Shown here piece after piece: positions 7,408 to 16,322 of a DNA stretch of 64,000 nucleotides. Within the stretch, counting starts at the first letter, position 1. Each line of letters opens with the position of its first letter. Origin of the DNA: Flavobacterium rivuli WB 3.3-2 = DSM 21788 (GTDB lineage: Bacteria; Bacteroidota; Bacteroidia; Flavobacteriales; Flavobacteriaceae); NCBI RefSeq assembly GCF_000378485.1, contig NZ_KB899976.1, positions 1 through 64,000 of the forward strand, in the 5' to 3' direction. The notes under the pieces were generated by a model. That model searched no databases, was not told the origin of the DNA, and worked only from the letters and a program-made list of their open reading frames with translations. A program made the position numbers and the translations under genes.

Positions 7408-9093
7408 CTATTGTTTAATAAACTTTCCGGTTTTATTATCCATTTTTAAAATGTACATACCTGCCGGTAATGCGCTTACATTAATTGTATTATTATTCAG
7501 TTTACTGTAAAACACCTGCCTGCCTGTAAGGTCATACACCTCTACAACTGTATTATTTAAGGCATGAGAAGCAGTAATATTTAACAGCTCTTTTACCGGA
7601 TTAGGATAAATTGCCCATGCTTTTTCTACAGGATTTGCCTCTACACCAAGTGTCGAAAATCGAAATACAGCACTAACCGGCAAATGGTTTGATGTAGTGT
7701 TGTAATAATTAAAAATATTTTGTGGCACTGTTACTTCCTGCGCAGTGCTGTTAACTACATAATTATCGGCCAGTTCATCAGATATTATAATATTCTCTAT
7801 AATGGGATGGATTCCAAAACGCGTATCTACATCTGTAAGAGTGCTTGTAATACCGGTATAATTATCATCATCATCCATAAAATTTTGAAACGGCGATGTA
7901 GTACACTGGCAGCTGTTGCTTGATGTGCCAATAAGATAATCGTTAAAATCGCCTATAACAATTACATTCTTCGTATTGTATGTTGCACCGTCAAGAATTG
8001 TTTTTAATGACTCGGCACCGCCTAACCTTCGCGTGTAACTTTCTGCAACGCCGTCTTCTGCTTTGGCATGGATGTTTATAAGCGAAACAGGTATTAGTGC
8101 GTTGCCAGCGATAAGATTTATAGTGTAAACTGCAGGATAACGCCCACCCGACCAGTTGTAGCGGTACGTGTTGCCCTGAGCCGCATTACCGGTGCTCATC
8201 TCAGACGAATTTACAAGCTGCACCTTAGATTTTTTATAAATAATCCCCTGCCTCTGGTTACAGTCGCCGGTGTTTACAGGCACAATTGCCCCACCCCACT
8301 GCTCGCTCCCTAAAAGCGCCACAATACTTTCTATAGATGGGCTTAAAACCGTATTAGAAACTTCCTGAAGGCAGTAAACATCAGAATTCATTGATAGCAT
8401 TGCTGCTACCACATTATCTATTTGCTGACTTTCATCTTCAGGGCCAAACTGTGTACAGCCCAGCCATTCGGTATTCCAGTTCGTGATTTTAAAATCGCTT
8501 TCGGTACCGGGGTTGGTATTCTGTGTCTCGCCAGTAACTCTTACATTTTTTATTTCCCAGGTGGCACTTACTGTCGCACCGCTTATGTAACGAAAAGCAA
8601 TGCGCGAAGATACAGATCGTGCTGCATCCGGAATACTTAGCTGCCCCGAAGAAACATATTGCCATGCTGTAGTTATATCCTGATTTAAGCCTTCAAGTTC
8701 TACCCACTCTGTAGTAGTCGGGACACCCGTATAATATGCTGTGGCATACACTTTGTACCAGCCCTGCTCTACCCCTACATTCATTACTGGTGCACTGCCA
8801 CGGGTGTGGCTAAAGGTTAGCAGCACATTATCTGCCTGAGACAAATCCATGACCGGGCCTATAAGCCAGTCTTCATTCTCGTAGCTTTGCCCTGCAGCAT
8901 ACCCGCTGCATACAGCACCATAAGTAGCGCTAAAATTCCAGCCTTGTGTACCCGTTACACTAACCGGGGTAAATGTATTAAAGCTTTGTTGTGTTAGTAA
9001 TGTTTGGTCAAGTATTGTGGTTTGTGCCTGTAACATGCTTAGGCGAAACCCCATTACTATAAGCAGGATAATAATTTTATTTAATTTGTGCAT
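7408..9093 (-). CDS. Secreted endonuclease/exonuclease/phosphatase-like protein with T9SS type A sorting domain
   Basis: A secreted protein of about 561 residues. It starts at ATG 9093 with a signal peptide (KLNKIIILLIVMGFRLSMLQAQ); the longer start at 9138 adds a non-signal extension. Residues around 30-190 form a beta-sandwich (choice-of-anchor-like) region. Next comes an EEP phosphodiesterase fold: ITNWNTEWLG, VYCLQEVSN, QGIIYKKSKV, LINIHAKA, VIGDFNDYL and a final SNHLPVSAVF giving the conserved Glu, Asp, Asn and His. The last 75 residues (IYPNPVKELLNI...LPAGMYILKM...KFIKQ) are a type A T9SS tail. It may be an extracellular nuclease. Substrate is not shown. Confidence 0.88.
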   Translation of the reverse strand: MHKLNKIIILLIVMGFRLSMLQAQTTILDQTLLTQQSFNTFTPVSVTGTQGWNFSATYGAVCSGYAAGQSYENEDWLIGPVMDLSQADNVLLTFSHTRGSAPVMNVGVEQGWYKVYATAYYTGVPTTTEWVELEGLNQDITTAWQYVSSGQLSIPDAARSVSSRIAFRYISGATVSATWEIKNVRVTGETQNTNPGTESDFKITNWNTEWLGCTQFGPEDESQQIDNVVAAMLSMNSDVYCLQEVSNTVLSPSIESIVALLGSEQWGGAIVPVNTGDCNQRQGIIYKKSKVQLVNSSEMSTGNAAQGNTYRYNWSGGRYPAVYTINLIAGNALIPVSLINIHAKAEDGVAESYTRRLGGAESLKTILDGATYNTKNVIVIGDFNDYLIGTSSNSCQCTTSPFQNFMDDDDNYTGITSTLTDVDTRFGIHPIIENIIISDELADNYVVNSTAQEVTVPQNIFNYYNTTSNHLPVSAVFRFSTLGVEANPVEKAWAIYPNPVKELLNITASHALNNTVVEVYDLTGRQVFYSKLNNNTINVSALPAGMYILKMDNKTGKFIKQ

Positions 9094-9339
9094 TTTGATG
9101 TAATTTGTTGCAACTGTAGTTATTTCGCTAACATACAAATAAAACAGTTTATTTTGAAATGAAATTTAAGACTACGTTAACAATTTAGATTTTTAAAAAA
9201 CAGGGAAATGCTGTAGGCTTTTTTAACCCGGGAATTTAAAGTTATACTGGCTATAAAGCATTACACATATAATATTCCTATTATTTTTCTAACTTTCGGC
9301 AGGCTTAAGATTGTAACACATTAGTTCTTAAAATTACAC

Positions 9340-10598
9340 ATGAAAAAACTCACATTAATAGTAATATACTCTTTTATAGCCATGTGCTTTTTAAACTGCG
9401 AGCTTCGTAGCCAGGAAATTGGAGTTCCGTTTAGAGTAGGTAAAAAATTTGGCGTGTCAGACTTTAACGGTAAAATGCTTATTCCTGCTAAATATGATAA
9501 AATTGTACCAAATACCTATAATGGCTACAATTATATGTGTGCCTTTATTTTAAATGAAAACCCAATTTTATCATCGCTCATTTATAATAATAAAGTTATA
9601 ATAGATAATCAAACTTATAATGATTATTACCTAAAAGGCGGTCTCGTACAGGCTACACAATACACTGTACTTAAAAATTATAATTATGCTGTAAAAGGAG
9701 ATCATACCCAGCTTGTACACCTGTATGACTTAAATGGAAAAAAAGTTTTAAAAGGCGATTTTAAAGCAATTGATATATGTGATGATATTGATGAACCACG
9801 TAAAATAAATGTATCCCTTATATATGCTTATGATTTAAATGATAAGCTGTCATTGTATTTATATGACAAAAGCTTAAATAGTATTTTAAAAACTTTTATA
9901 GATGCCGGTAAGCCTGTAAGCATAAACTTTAATTATCATCAAAATTATAAAGACAGAACGATTACACATGTCTATGCAGATAAAAATGGTGTAGGCAAAA
10001 AAATAATCTTAAAGTTGAGTGATAACACTATCGTTGCAGAACCAGAAACGATAGTTGATATTCCTGCAGAAAAAAAGAAGGAAGATGAAAGGGAGGATTA
10101 CGGTAGCTTATCTATTAATATGCCAAATAACAGCAAGCCACTACCGCCTTTAAACTCTAAAGACGAAAAAAAGATAACAACAGTTAGAAAAATAGATATT
10201 AAAAGAGATTTATATTACCATCCCGAAAAACAGAAGAAATAGGAATATCCAACTTTAGGTTACAAAGTGGCCAGGTTGTAATAAGCAAAAATAACAAACA
10301 GGGTTTGTACGATACTGAAAACAAAAAGTTTATAGTACCCGCAATATATGATGAAATTATATTTGCAAACTTTGATGGTTTTAATGGAGGTTATGTTTTA
10401 AGGAATGGCAATAAGTATGGCGTTTTTATTTACGACAATCCTAATAATACAACAATAGCACCCGTATTTGATAAAACTTTACTATTAGTAAACTATAACT
10501 ATTTTGGTAAAAAAATGCCTCTATTTAAATTGTATGACAATAATGGCCAACTATTTTGCTATGCCAACCAAACCGGAAAACAATACTTTAAGCCATAA
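9340..10598 (+). pseudogene. WG-repeat-like secreted protein broken by one frameshift
   Basis: The first part (9340-10242) encodes a signal peptide and a repeat like those of WG/KWG proteins (FRVGKKFGVSDFNGKMLIPAKYDKI). It stops after HPEKQKK. The protein resumes in another frame: KNNKQGLYDTENKKFIVPAIYDEI is readable from about 10227 to 10598 and has the same repeat pattern. Restoring one A in the run of five As near 10227 joins the halves as HPEKTEEIGISNF. The total length (1,259 bases) is one short of a multiple of three. This is either a real one-base deletion or a sequencing error. Its function is unknown. Confidence 0.75.
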
Positions 10599-10718
10599 AC
10601 AGCAGTAAGCAAGCGCCTAATAAAAATGCGAAGCAAGTTATAAATATATTTTACAAGAAATAATTTATGAATTCCAGAAAAGCAAGGATTGTACCCGGCA
10701 ATAATACACAAAGCTAAA

Positions 10719-11465
10719 TCACTTAAAATTCTTTAAAAAATCTTCTTTATAGGTGGGAGATATTTCTACTTCAGCACCATCTTCAAGGGTAATATAGCCG
10801 CCTTTATTGTAAAGTTTTACATAGTTTAAGTTTACAATATGCGATTTATGCACCCTTAAAAAAGGAAGCGGCAACATCTCAGAAAAATGTTTAAGAAAGC
10901 GGCATGCCATTTTTTTACTTCCGTTGTTAAGGTATAGATCAGTAAAATTGCCATTTCCTTTCAGCCTTATTATCTCTTCCATTTTCACGATCTCAAAGCC
11001 CTCCATAGTAGGCAGTATAACCTGCTGCTTTTCGGGTTTTGGTTCCCTGTAGTTTTCTACAATAACCTTATTGCGGTTAAATAATTCTTTGTTCATTACT
11101 TCCTGGTGTACCTTGTTTACAGCCACAATAAGCTCTTCTATACTAATGGGCTTAAGCAGGTAATAAGCAGCACTGCGATTAAGTGCCTTTAACGAATATT
11201 CAGAAAAAGCGGTAACAAAAATAGTTTCAAATGCAAGGTCGCCACAGGCTTCCAGCACATCAAAGGCATTGCCAAATGGCATTTCCACATCAAGAAAAAC
11301 GAGCTGTGGCTCAAGCTCATGCAGTAAGGGTATTGCTTCCCTGCTGTTTTGTGCTTCGCCCACTATCTCTACCTGCGGGCAGTATTTTGTAAGGTAACTG
11401 CGCAACACTTCCCTGGCTGCAGTTTCGTCTTCTACAATTACACTTCTTATTTTAGAATAACTCAT
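10719..11465 (-). CDS. LytTR-family response regulator
   Basis: A 248-residue DNA-binding response regulator. The N-terminal receiver (1-120) has acidic residues in IVEDETA, the phospho-acceptor Asp in LVFLDVEMP and the Lys in LLKPISIEEL. The C-terminal LytTR domain (about 145-248) has GFEIVKMEEIIRLKGNGNFTDLYL and HKSHIVNLNYVKLYNKGG. Its ATG overlaps the stop of the upstream histidine kinase gene by one base, so the two form a translationally coupled two-component operon. Targets are unknown. Confidence 0.93.
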   Translation of the reverse strand: MSYSKIRSVIVEDETAAREVLRSYLTKYCPQVEIVGEAQNSREAIPLLHELEPQLVFLDVEMPFGNAFDVLEACGDLAFETIFVTAFSEYSLKALNRSAAYYLLKPISIEELIVAVNKVHQEVMNKELFNRNKVIVENYREPKPEKQQVILPTMEGFEIVKMEEIIRLKGNGNFTDLYLNNGSKKMACRFLKHFSEMLPLPFLRVHKSHIVNLNYVKLYNKGGYITLEDGAEVEISPTYKEDFLKNFK

Positions 11466-13279
11466 TATGGTTTGTGTATTATTGGGAATGTAATCTCTAC
11501 AATAGTACCCGTTTGGGGGCTTTCTTTTTCGGTTACTGTAAAGTCTATTTTTGTTTTATACAATTCGTTTAAAAGCGTCATACGCTCTTTAGTGTTTGTA
11601 AGGCCGCGCGACTGGTGCGCCTTTTGGTTATGTGTTTTTAGCTCACTGCTCCTTGTAGGCCCTATACCATTATCATCTATAGTTATGTTAATTATTTTAC
11701 CTAAAAGTGTAACCTCCATTTTTAACAGCCCTTTGTCTTCCTTGTAACGAAGCCCGTGCCAAATAGCGTTTTCTAAATGTGGCTGAACGATCATGTTAGG
11801 CACCCATATTGTCTCAGGGTCGAGCCTTTCGTCTACATTAATTGCAAAATTAAACTTGTCTTTAAAACGAAGGTGCTCCAGCTCAAGATATTTTGTAAGG
11901 TTCTCTATCTCGTTGCCCAGTGTTACAAAATCTTTGTTAGAATTTTCCATGGTATTGCGCATAAGGTTAGAGTATGAGGTAAGGTATTTATTTGCCTCAA
12001 GCTCATTATTTTGCGCTATAAACTGGTTAACACTATTAAGACTGTTAAACAAAAAATGCGGGTTCATTTCGCGTCTTAAAGATTGCAGGGCTATTTCTTT
12101 ATTTTTAGTCTTAATAGAGTATAACGCCTTGATAATAAAACCTAAAAGCAATAATAGCAACACCATAGAGCCCAGCAAAAAATAATTAAACGTGCTCTTA
12201 CGTGTAATTAATTCTTCTTTAAACTGTTTTTCATTTTCCAGCCGGCGTATTCTTTCTTCGGTAACTTTAAACGTTTTAGCATCGGTTAAAGAGTTATCAG
12301 ATAGTATTATGCGGTCCAGGTTTTTTACAAATTCTTCATAAGTTGCCATACCCGCCTGGTCATCCTGTATCGACTTATAATAATCTACCAGCAGCATCAT
12401 ACTCTCCCTTGCCTCAAAAGTTTTTCCGTTAACAGATGCTATTTTATACGATTCTTTTAGAGAGTTTACAGCATTTTCGGGATCATCCATTTGTAAATAA
12501 ACGGTAGCAAGGTACTGTAACTGTACAATCTCTGTATTGTAATCTTTATTTTTTTTTGCCTCGGCCACTAATTCCTGCACTGTTGCAACCGCCTGGTCAT
12601 ATTGTTTACCAATAACATACAGGTTTGCAATTTCGCTATATATTTTAATAAGTTTTGAAGGAATGTTTTTAGCATAAGGCAATGCTTCCTTATACTTTTC
12701 TAATGCAGCAACAGTATCTGTATTAGTTAGGTTTAATTCGGCAAGTTGTATATACGTATCAGCTATTTCTCCTTTTTTATTATCTTTTTTAAGCAAAGTA
12801 ATATTGGCATTAAGGTACTTTTCTTCAACGGCGGCGTTACCCTTATTTTTTAACCTATTGTAATCGTTTAAATTTATGGTTTTAAATGTTTTATTGGTAG
12901 ATGTTTCTTCTGCAACTTTATAATTCCTGCCTGCTGCGTCTAATTTATTTTTGTACTCCTGTACCCTGGCAATATTTCGTATAACCCTGGCCCTGGCAGT
13001 AATATTATTTGCGGCAGTGTATATTTCGAGCGCTTTAAATAAATATTTTTCTGCATTTGCAAGGTCATCCTTATCAACAAATTCCTGCGCTAAAAGTTCG
13101 TAATTACGTACAATTTTAGAGTTATCATTCTCAATTAACGACTTTTCCAAATTGTTAGCTGCCTTTTTTAATTCGGCAGGAGTTTCTTTCTTTTTAGGTA
13201 CGGCATACTGAGCCTGTACTGGTGCCGCAACCAGTAACATAGTAAGCAATAAGGATATTATAATTGTATAAAGGCGCAT
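11465..13279 (-). CDS. TPR-containing sensor histidine kinase (LytS/His_kinase type)
   Basis: A 604-residue sensor kinase. It has a signal peptide (TIIISLLLTMLLVAAPVQAQ), then tetratricopeptide-like repeats at about 30-330 (NAEKYLFKALEIYTAANN, ALEKYKEALPYAKN) facing the periplasm, and one membrane segment near 365-385 (FNYFLLGSMVLLLLLLGFI). The cytoplasmic kinase core starts with LRREMNPHFLFNSLNSVNQFI, the phospho-accepting His motif of the LytS type. The ATPase motifs follow: VQPHLENAIWHG (N box) and IDDNGIG. It is first in an operon with the LytTR regulator, behind a well-formed promoter at 13308-13341. Confidence 0.93.
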   Translation of the reverse strand: MRLYTIIISLLLTMLLVAAPVQAQYAVPKKKETPAELKKAANNLEKSLIENDNSKIVRNYELLAQEFVDKDDLANAEKYLFKALEIYTAANNITARARVIRNIARVQEYKNKLDAAGRNYKVAEETSTNKTFKTINLNDYNRLKNKGNAAVEEKYLNANITLLKKDNKKGEIADTYIQLAELNLTNTDTVAALEKYKEALPYAKNIPSKLIKIYSEIANLYVIGKQYDQAVATVQELVAEAKKNKDYNTEIVQLQYLATVYLQMDDPENAVNSLKESYKIASVNGKTFEARESMMLLVDYYKSIQDDQAGMATYEEFVKNLDRIILSDNSLTDAKTFKVTEERIRRLENEKQFKEELITRKSTFNYFLLGSMVLLLLLLGFIIKALYSIKTKNKEIALQSLRREMNPHFLFNSLNSVNQFIAQNNELEANKYLTSYSNLMRNTMENSNKDFVTLGNEIENLTKYLELEHLRFKDKFNFAINVDERLDPETIWVPNMIVQPHLENAIWHGLRYKEDKGLLKMEVTLLGKIINITIDDNGIGPTRSSELKTHNQKAHQSRGLTNTKERMTLLNELYKTKIDFTVTEKESPQTGTIVEITFPIIHKP

Positions 13280-13307
13280 CTATTTGTATTAATACTGTAA
13301 AGTAAAT

Positions 13308-13341
13308 CAAATTTATATGCTTTTCCTATTGCCTTTACCAA
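13308..13341 (-). promoter_or_regulatory. Promoter of the LytS/LytTR operon
   Basis: On the minus strand, TTG (13339-13341) is followed after 23 bases by TAAATTTG (13308-13315), fitting the Bacteroidota consensus TTG-N(17-23)-TAnnTTTG. Transcription would start about 20 bases before the kinase ATG. Confidence 0.6.
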
Positions 13342-13391
13342 GTGAAAAGCCAGTTTCACCACGTTTGTAAAAAAGGAAGTGTGTAACTATG

Positions 13392-13399
13392 TACATTTG
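13392..13399 (+). promoter_or_regulatory. -7 box of the small-lipoprotein pair
   Basis: TACATTTG matches TAnnTTTG about 44 bases before the ATG at 13443. A TTTG at 13364-13367 lies 24 bases upstream, slightly beyond the usual spacing. Confidence 0.5.
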
Positions 13400-13442
13400 T
13401 ACAAGATAAAACATCGAAATAATAATTATTAAAAATATAACC

Positions 13443-13649
13443 ATGAAAAAATTAATCGTACTAAGCGCTCTTGTATTAACTGCAACTTTTTCTTTAACAA
13501 GCTGTGGTGACAAAAAAACTGAAACTGAAACAACTGAAACAACTGCAGTTGATACTACTGCAACTCCGGAAGTTGAAGCTCCTGCTGAAGTAGATTCAGT
13601 TAAAACTACTACAACTACTACAGTTGAAACTGATACAGTAAAAAAATAA
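13443..13649 (+). CDS. Small Thr-rich lipoprotein, copy 1
   Basis: A 68-residue protein made of a lipoprotein signal (MKKLIVLSALVLTATFSLTSC, lipobox LTSC) and a short mature tail of about 48 residues. The tail is rich in Thr, Glu, Val and Lys (TETTETTAVDTTATPEVEAPAE) and has no cysteine beyond the lipid-bearing one. It is nearly identical to the next gene, 29 bases downstream, so the pair arose by recent duplication. Such tails are low-complexity and probably flexible. Function is unknown; abundant small surface lipoproteins of this kind are common in Flavobacterium. Confidence 0.8.
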   Translation: MKKLIVLSALVLTATFSLTSCGDKKTETETTETTAVDTTATPEVEAPAEVDSVKTTTTTTVETDTVKK

Positions 13650-13678
13650 TTAAAACATAATTTTAAAAATATAATATC

Positions 13679-13888
13679 ATGAAAAAATTAATCGTATTAA
13701 CTGCTCTTGTATTAACTGCAACTTTTTCTTTAACAAGCTGTGGTAAAAAAGAAGAAACTACTGTAGAAACTACTGAAACTACAGCAGTTGACACTTCAGC
13801 TACTCCAGAAGTTGAAGCTCCTGCAACTACAGACTCTGTTAAAACTACAACTACTACTACAGTTGAGACTGATACAGTAAAAAAATAA
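13679..13888 (+). CDS. Small Thr-rich lipoprotein, copy 2
   Basis: A 69-residue paralogue of the preceding gene. The signal peptide differs at one residue (LTALVL for LSALVL) and the C-terminal stretch of about 16 residues ending in VETDTVKK is identical. Differences sit in the middle of the Thr/Glu-rich tail. It is likely co-transcribed with copy 1, since there is a 29-base gap with no terminator between them and a strong hairpin after this one. Function is unknown. Confidence 0.8.
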   Translation: MKKLIVLTALVLTATFSLTSCGKKEETTVETTETTAVDTSATPEVEAPATTDSVKTTTTTTVETDTVKK

Positions 13889-13916
13889 TTTGATCAGGAA
13901 TTAATTCCTAAATCAG

Positions 13917-13947
13917 AAAACTCCTTAAGCAATTAAGGAGTTTTTTT
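13917..13947 (+). terminator. Terminator of the small-lipoprotein pair
   Basis: CTCCTTAA/TTAAGGAG stem with GCAA loop, extended by flanking A/T pairs and followed by seven Ts. Confidence 0.9.
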
Positions 13948-14136
13948 GTTTTAAAAATGTTTCACCCACAATTTTTACAGAAAAATTAGTTTCGTTAACC
14001 AGTAAAGTTGAAATTTTAGCCCCTTATTTTATAATACACCCAAATATAATTTTTTATGTAAACAGCTGTATGCCCGACCCTTTACTATAAGAGAATAAAA
14101 TGCCGGATTTTTTTAATATGTTTTAATAAAAAAACC

Positions 14137-14166
14137 TTGAAAAATTAAAAACAAACACTATATTTG
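14137..14166 (+). promoter_or_regulatory. Promoter of tRNA-Asp
   Basis: TTG (14137-14139), 19 bases, then TATATTTG (14159-14166). The box and the following 11 bases (TATATTTGCACTCGCAATA) are identical to those upstream of tRNA-Val at 38.9 kb. Confidence 0.75.
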
Positions 14167-14184
14167 CACTCGCAATAAGGCACT

Positions 14185-14261
14185 GGTTTGGTAGTTCAGT
14201 TGGTTAGAATACGTGCCTGTCACGCACGGGGTCGCGGGTTCGAGTCCCGTCCAGACCGCCA
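14185..14261 (+). tRNA. tRNA-Asp (anticodon GTC)
   Basis: A complete cloverleaf: acceptor stem GGTTTGG/CCAGACC (one G-T pair), anticodon stem CGTGC/GCACG with loop CTGTCAC giving GTC, and a T arm GCGGG-TTCGAGT-CCCGT. Discriminator G is at 14258 and CCA is encoded at 14259-14261. A promoter lies just upstream and a terminator just downstream, so it is a one-gene unit. Confidence 0.97.
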
Positions 14262-14267
14262 GTAAGG

Positions 14268-14302
14268 TAAAAAGCTCTTCAGTAAAATGAAGAGCTTTTT
14301 TG
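14268..14302 (+). terminator. Terminator of tRNA-Asp
   Basis: AAAGCTCTTCA pairs with TGAAGAGCTTT around a 6-nt loop, followed by Ts. Confidence 0.88.
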
Positions 14303-14386
14303 TTTTATAATATGTCCGTTATTCTAAAATAAAGCTTTACTATAAAACAACATCAGTAAATACCTAATTCATCGTGACTTTTTTGA

Positions 14387-15192
14387 TTAAAGTATATAAG
14401 TCAAAATGAGTTCACGATATAGTTGGGTATATTTAATATTTTTCAGCGTTTTGTTTTCAATTTCTAAATAGAAACCAGAATCATTTTGAAGGTAATCCTG
14501 TAAAATGATTTCTGCTTCAAAATTACTATTTCCATCAATAGTTACCGATATATCAAAACATTTAATCCATCAAACCATTCCTGCCCCACATTATAAGTTT
14601 TGTAATCAAAATTAGAAGTGTTATAAAAAGTTAGTAATTCATTTTTAATTTTGCCTAACCACTCAATATATTCAATTAAAGATTGAAGTAATATTTCATC
14701 CGGTTCATTTTCTGAATAAAAATTGCAACCAGGAAATCCTGACTGAGCTTTCAAATTTTTATTAAGTATAACAATATGCTTTATTTCATCTGAAATTTGC
14801 ATATAGTAAGTATCGTCTATATCTTTTAAACATATAAAATCTTCAAGTTTTAATAGTGTAGGCTCATTAATTAATTTCGATTCACGTAAGTCTCTGTATA
14901 TCTTAGTGTTCCATACATCACGTTCATTAATTTTATTTTGAAGAGCTTTAAATTTTTCAATTTCAATATCCTTAGCCGTCAATAACGCATTGTCAATTAT
15001 TTTTAAAGCAAATATATTTTCGCCTAACATATTATAGATTTTCGCAAGAATATAATTTTCTTCAAAATTTCTTTTTTCAATATCTCTTAATATATAAACT
15101 ATGTCGCAAAGGTTTTCTATACTCTTTTCAGAACCATTTGAACTGATAAACTCAGCTTCATATTCAATAAATTTATACCTAAGATTTTCCAT
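14387..15192 (-). pseudogene. Hypothetical gene with a C-terminal frameshift
   Basis: The main frame (15192 to 14542) encodes 216 residues starting MENLRYKFIEYEAEF. It has helix-rich TPR-like stretches (NYILAKIYNMLGENIFALKIIDNALL) and stops right after WFDGLNVLIYR. Another frame on the same strand then reads FDISVTIDGNSNFEAEIILQ and on through YLEIENKTLKNIKYTQLYREL to a stop at 14387. This looks like the true C-terminus. The joined length is two more than a multiple of three, as one indel would give. I do not recognise the family. The base composition is more AT-rich than the genes to its left, and the next kilobase holds only gene remnants. Confidence 0.6.
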
Positions 15193-15261
15193 TCCTTTTA
15201 ATTGCTGATAATTAGTTTACTTTTTTTTATATGACGATTCCTGATGCCTTGCCTATACATT

Positions 15262-15411
15262 CTATGTGCGCAATGCATTTTTTTGATTCTGCTTAAAGTA
15301 CTCGGGGTAAATGCCAAGATAAGAAGCTATCATAACATAGCGGAAACGCGTAAGGATTCCCGGATAGGATTTTGAAAAAGCATTATATTTTTTCTCGGTA
15401 CTAAGGCTAAT
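15262..15411 (-). pseudogene. Remnant of a Crp/Fnr-family regulator (C-terminus only)
   Basis: About 49 open codons end at a stop at 15262. The text FSKSYPGILTRFRYVMIASYLG, split here as FSKSYPGILTRFRYVM and IASYLGIYPEYF, resembles the C-terminal helix-turn-helix end of Flavobacterium Crp/Fnr proteins (IASYLGITPEYLSRIRKK). The cAMP-binding domain and start are missing, so it is a fragment. The left boundary of the homology (near 15411) is uncertain. Confidence 0.55.
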
Positions 15412-15558
15412 GTAACAATAAATGCGTTAATTGAAGAAGCTTACCAAGTTGAGCCGCGAGACACTATTTCTGTTAATGCAGCAGGTGGCGTGGACTCCTT
15501 AGTGAGCAAATGGAAAACTTTAGGGGCGGCCCTAATTGGCACAGTAGACCCTAATTAA
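15397..15558 (+). pseudogene. Coding-like fragment without a start
   Basis: An open stretch ends VSKWKTLGAALIGTVDPN at a stop at 15556-15558. Reading backwards it includes NVTINALIEEAYQVEPRD and TISVNAAGGVDSL. It has protein-like composition but no start codon with a plausible promoter, and it touches the Crp/Fnr remnant. It is probably a leftover of another gene. I do not recognise it. Confidence 0.35.
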
Positions 15559-15752
15559 ATTCAGGCACTTTTTGACTGTAAGTGCAATAGTTAAATATAA
15601 TAAATATGCCTGCTGTAAATTTAGTAATTTACGATGTAAAGAATTTTTTCTCTTCAGTCTTACAAGTTATACGCATAAATTATAAATTCCACAGATTTTG
15701 ATATTGACCCTTTAATTCATGTAAAAATAAACCAGCATTGCATAAAACAAAA

Positions 15753-15780
15753 AAACTCCTCAGTTTCCTGAAGAGTTCTA
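15753..15780 (-). terminator. Hairpin left of the island, probably the original tRNA-Val terminator
   Basis: AACTC-TCAG and CTGA-GAGTT form a stem with one mismatched pair. On the minus strand it is followed by seven Ts. It sits directly after the tRNA-like att repeat, where the terminator of an uninterrupted tRNA-Val gene would be. Confidence 0.6.
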
Positions 15781-15788
15781 ATAATTTG

Positions 15789-15809
15789 TGGGCGATGAGG
15801 GATTCGAAC
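15789..15809. other. Left attachment site (att) of the genomic island
   Basis: These 21 bases match 38820-38840, the 3' end and T-arm of tRNA-Val, with one mismatch (A at 15802 for G at 38833). The rest of the tRNA is absent here, so this is a duplicated tRNA 3' end and not a gene. It marks the left edge of the element. Confidence 0.8.
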
Positions 15810-16322
15810 TTAAACAGTCAAACCCGCTTCAGTGCTATCTTATATAAAGTTCGTTCTGATTGTGCCACGAACTTTCTACCAGGGAAGTAAGAAATCATTA
15901 CTTTGCGCTACCTGCTAATCTAATTTTAAAGAACGATATAACTGTTAGTTATGAGCAAATGTAGCTGTTTTTTATTGAACATTTTACATATGATTCTAAA
16001 TATGAAGCATTTTAACTACTATCTTTACCTTTGACACTCTTCAAGGTACATTGCAGAAAAAATATTGTTCGAACATTTATTTAATGCAAAACTGAAATTC
16101 ATACATTAAGCTCTTTTCAAGATTGGTTTCCAATTCATTATTTGCAGTAAGAGCTAGTAATTGCAGATTTAGCTTGTTCGCTATCTATTACACATAATTT
16201 TCAAATTATTATCGAAACTCTTATTGCCGCAGATCGAAATGTTTCTATTAAAAACATTTTCCCATATTGAACTTTTGTCGTCCTGCAATCTTAGTTTAGC
16301 GACAACCAATCCATTAGAGATA
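15810..16322. other. Gene-poor left end of the island
   Basis: No convincing gene is seen. It holds TTGTGCCACGAA at 15860-15871, a 12-base word also found near the right end (38675-38686) and so a candidate integrase arm site. An inverted pair AGTTCGT (15848-15854)/ACGAACT surrounds it. The rest is AT-rich with only short open frames. Confidence 0.55.

Noticed and set aside
10305..10598. A separate gene of 97 residues
   Set aside because: It continues the WG-repeat protein in another frame and its start lies mid-repeat; it is the second half of a frameshifted gene.
15789..15900. A second tRNA gene
   Set aside because: Only the last 21 bases match tRNA-Val; the D arm, anticodon and acceptor 5' half are absent. 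It is the att repeat.
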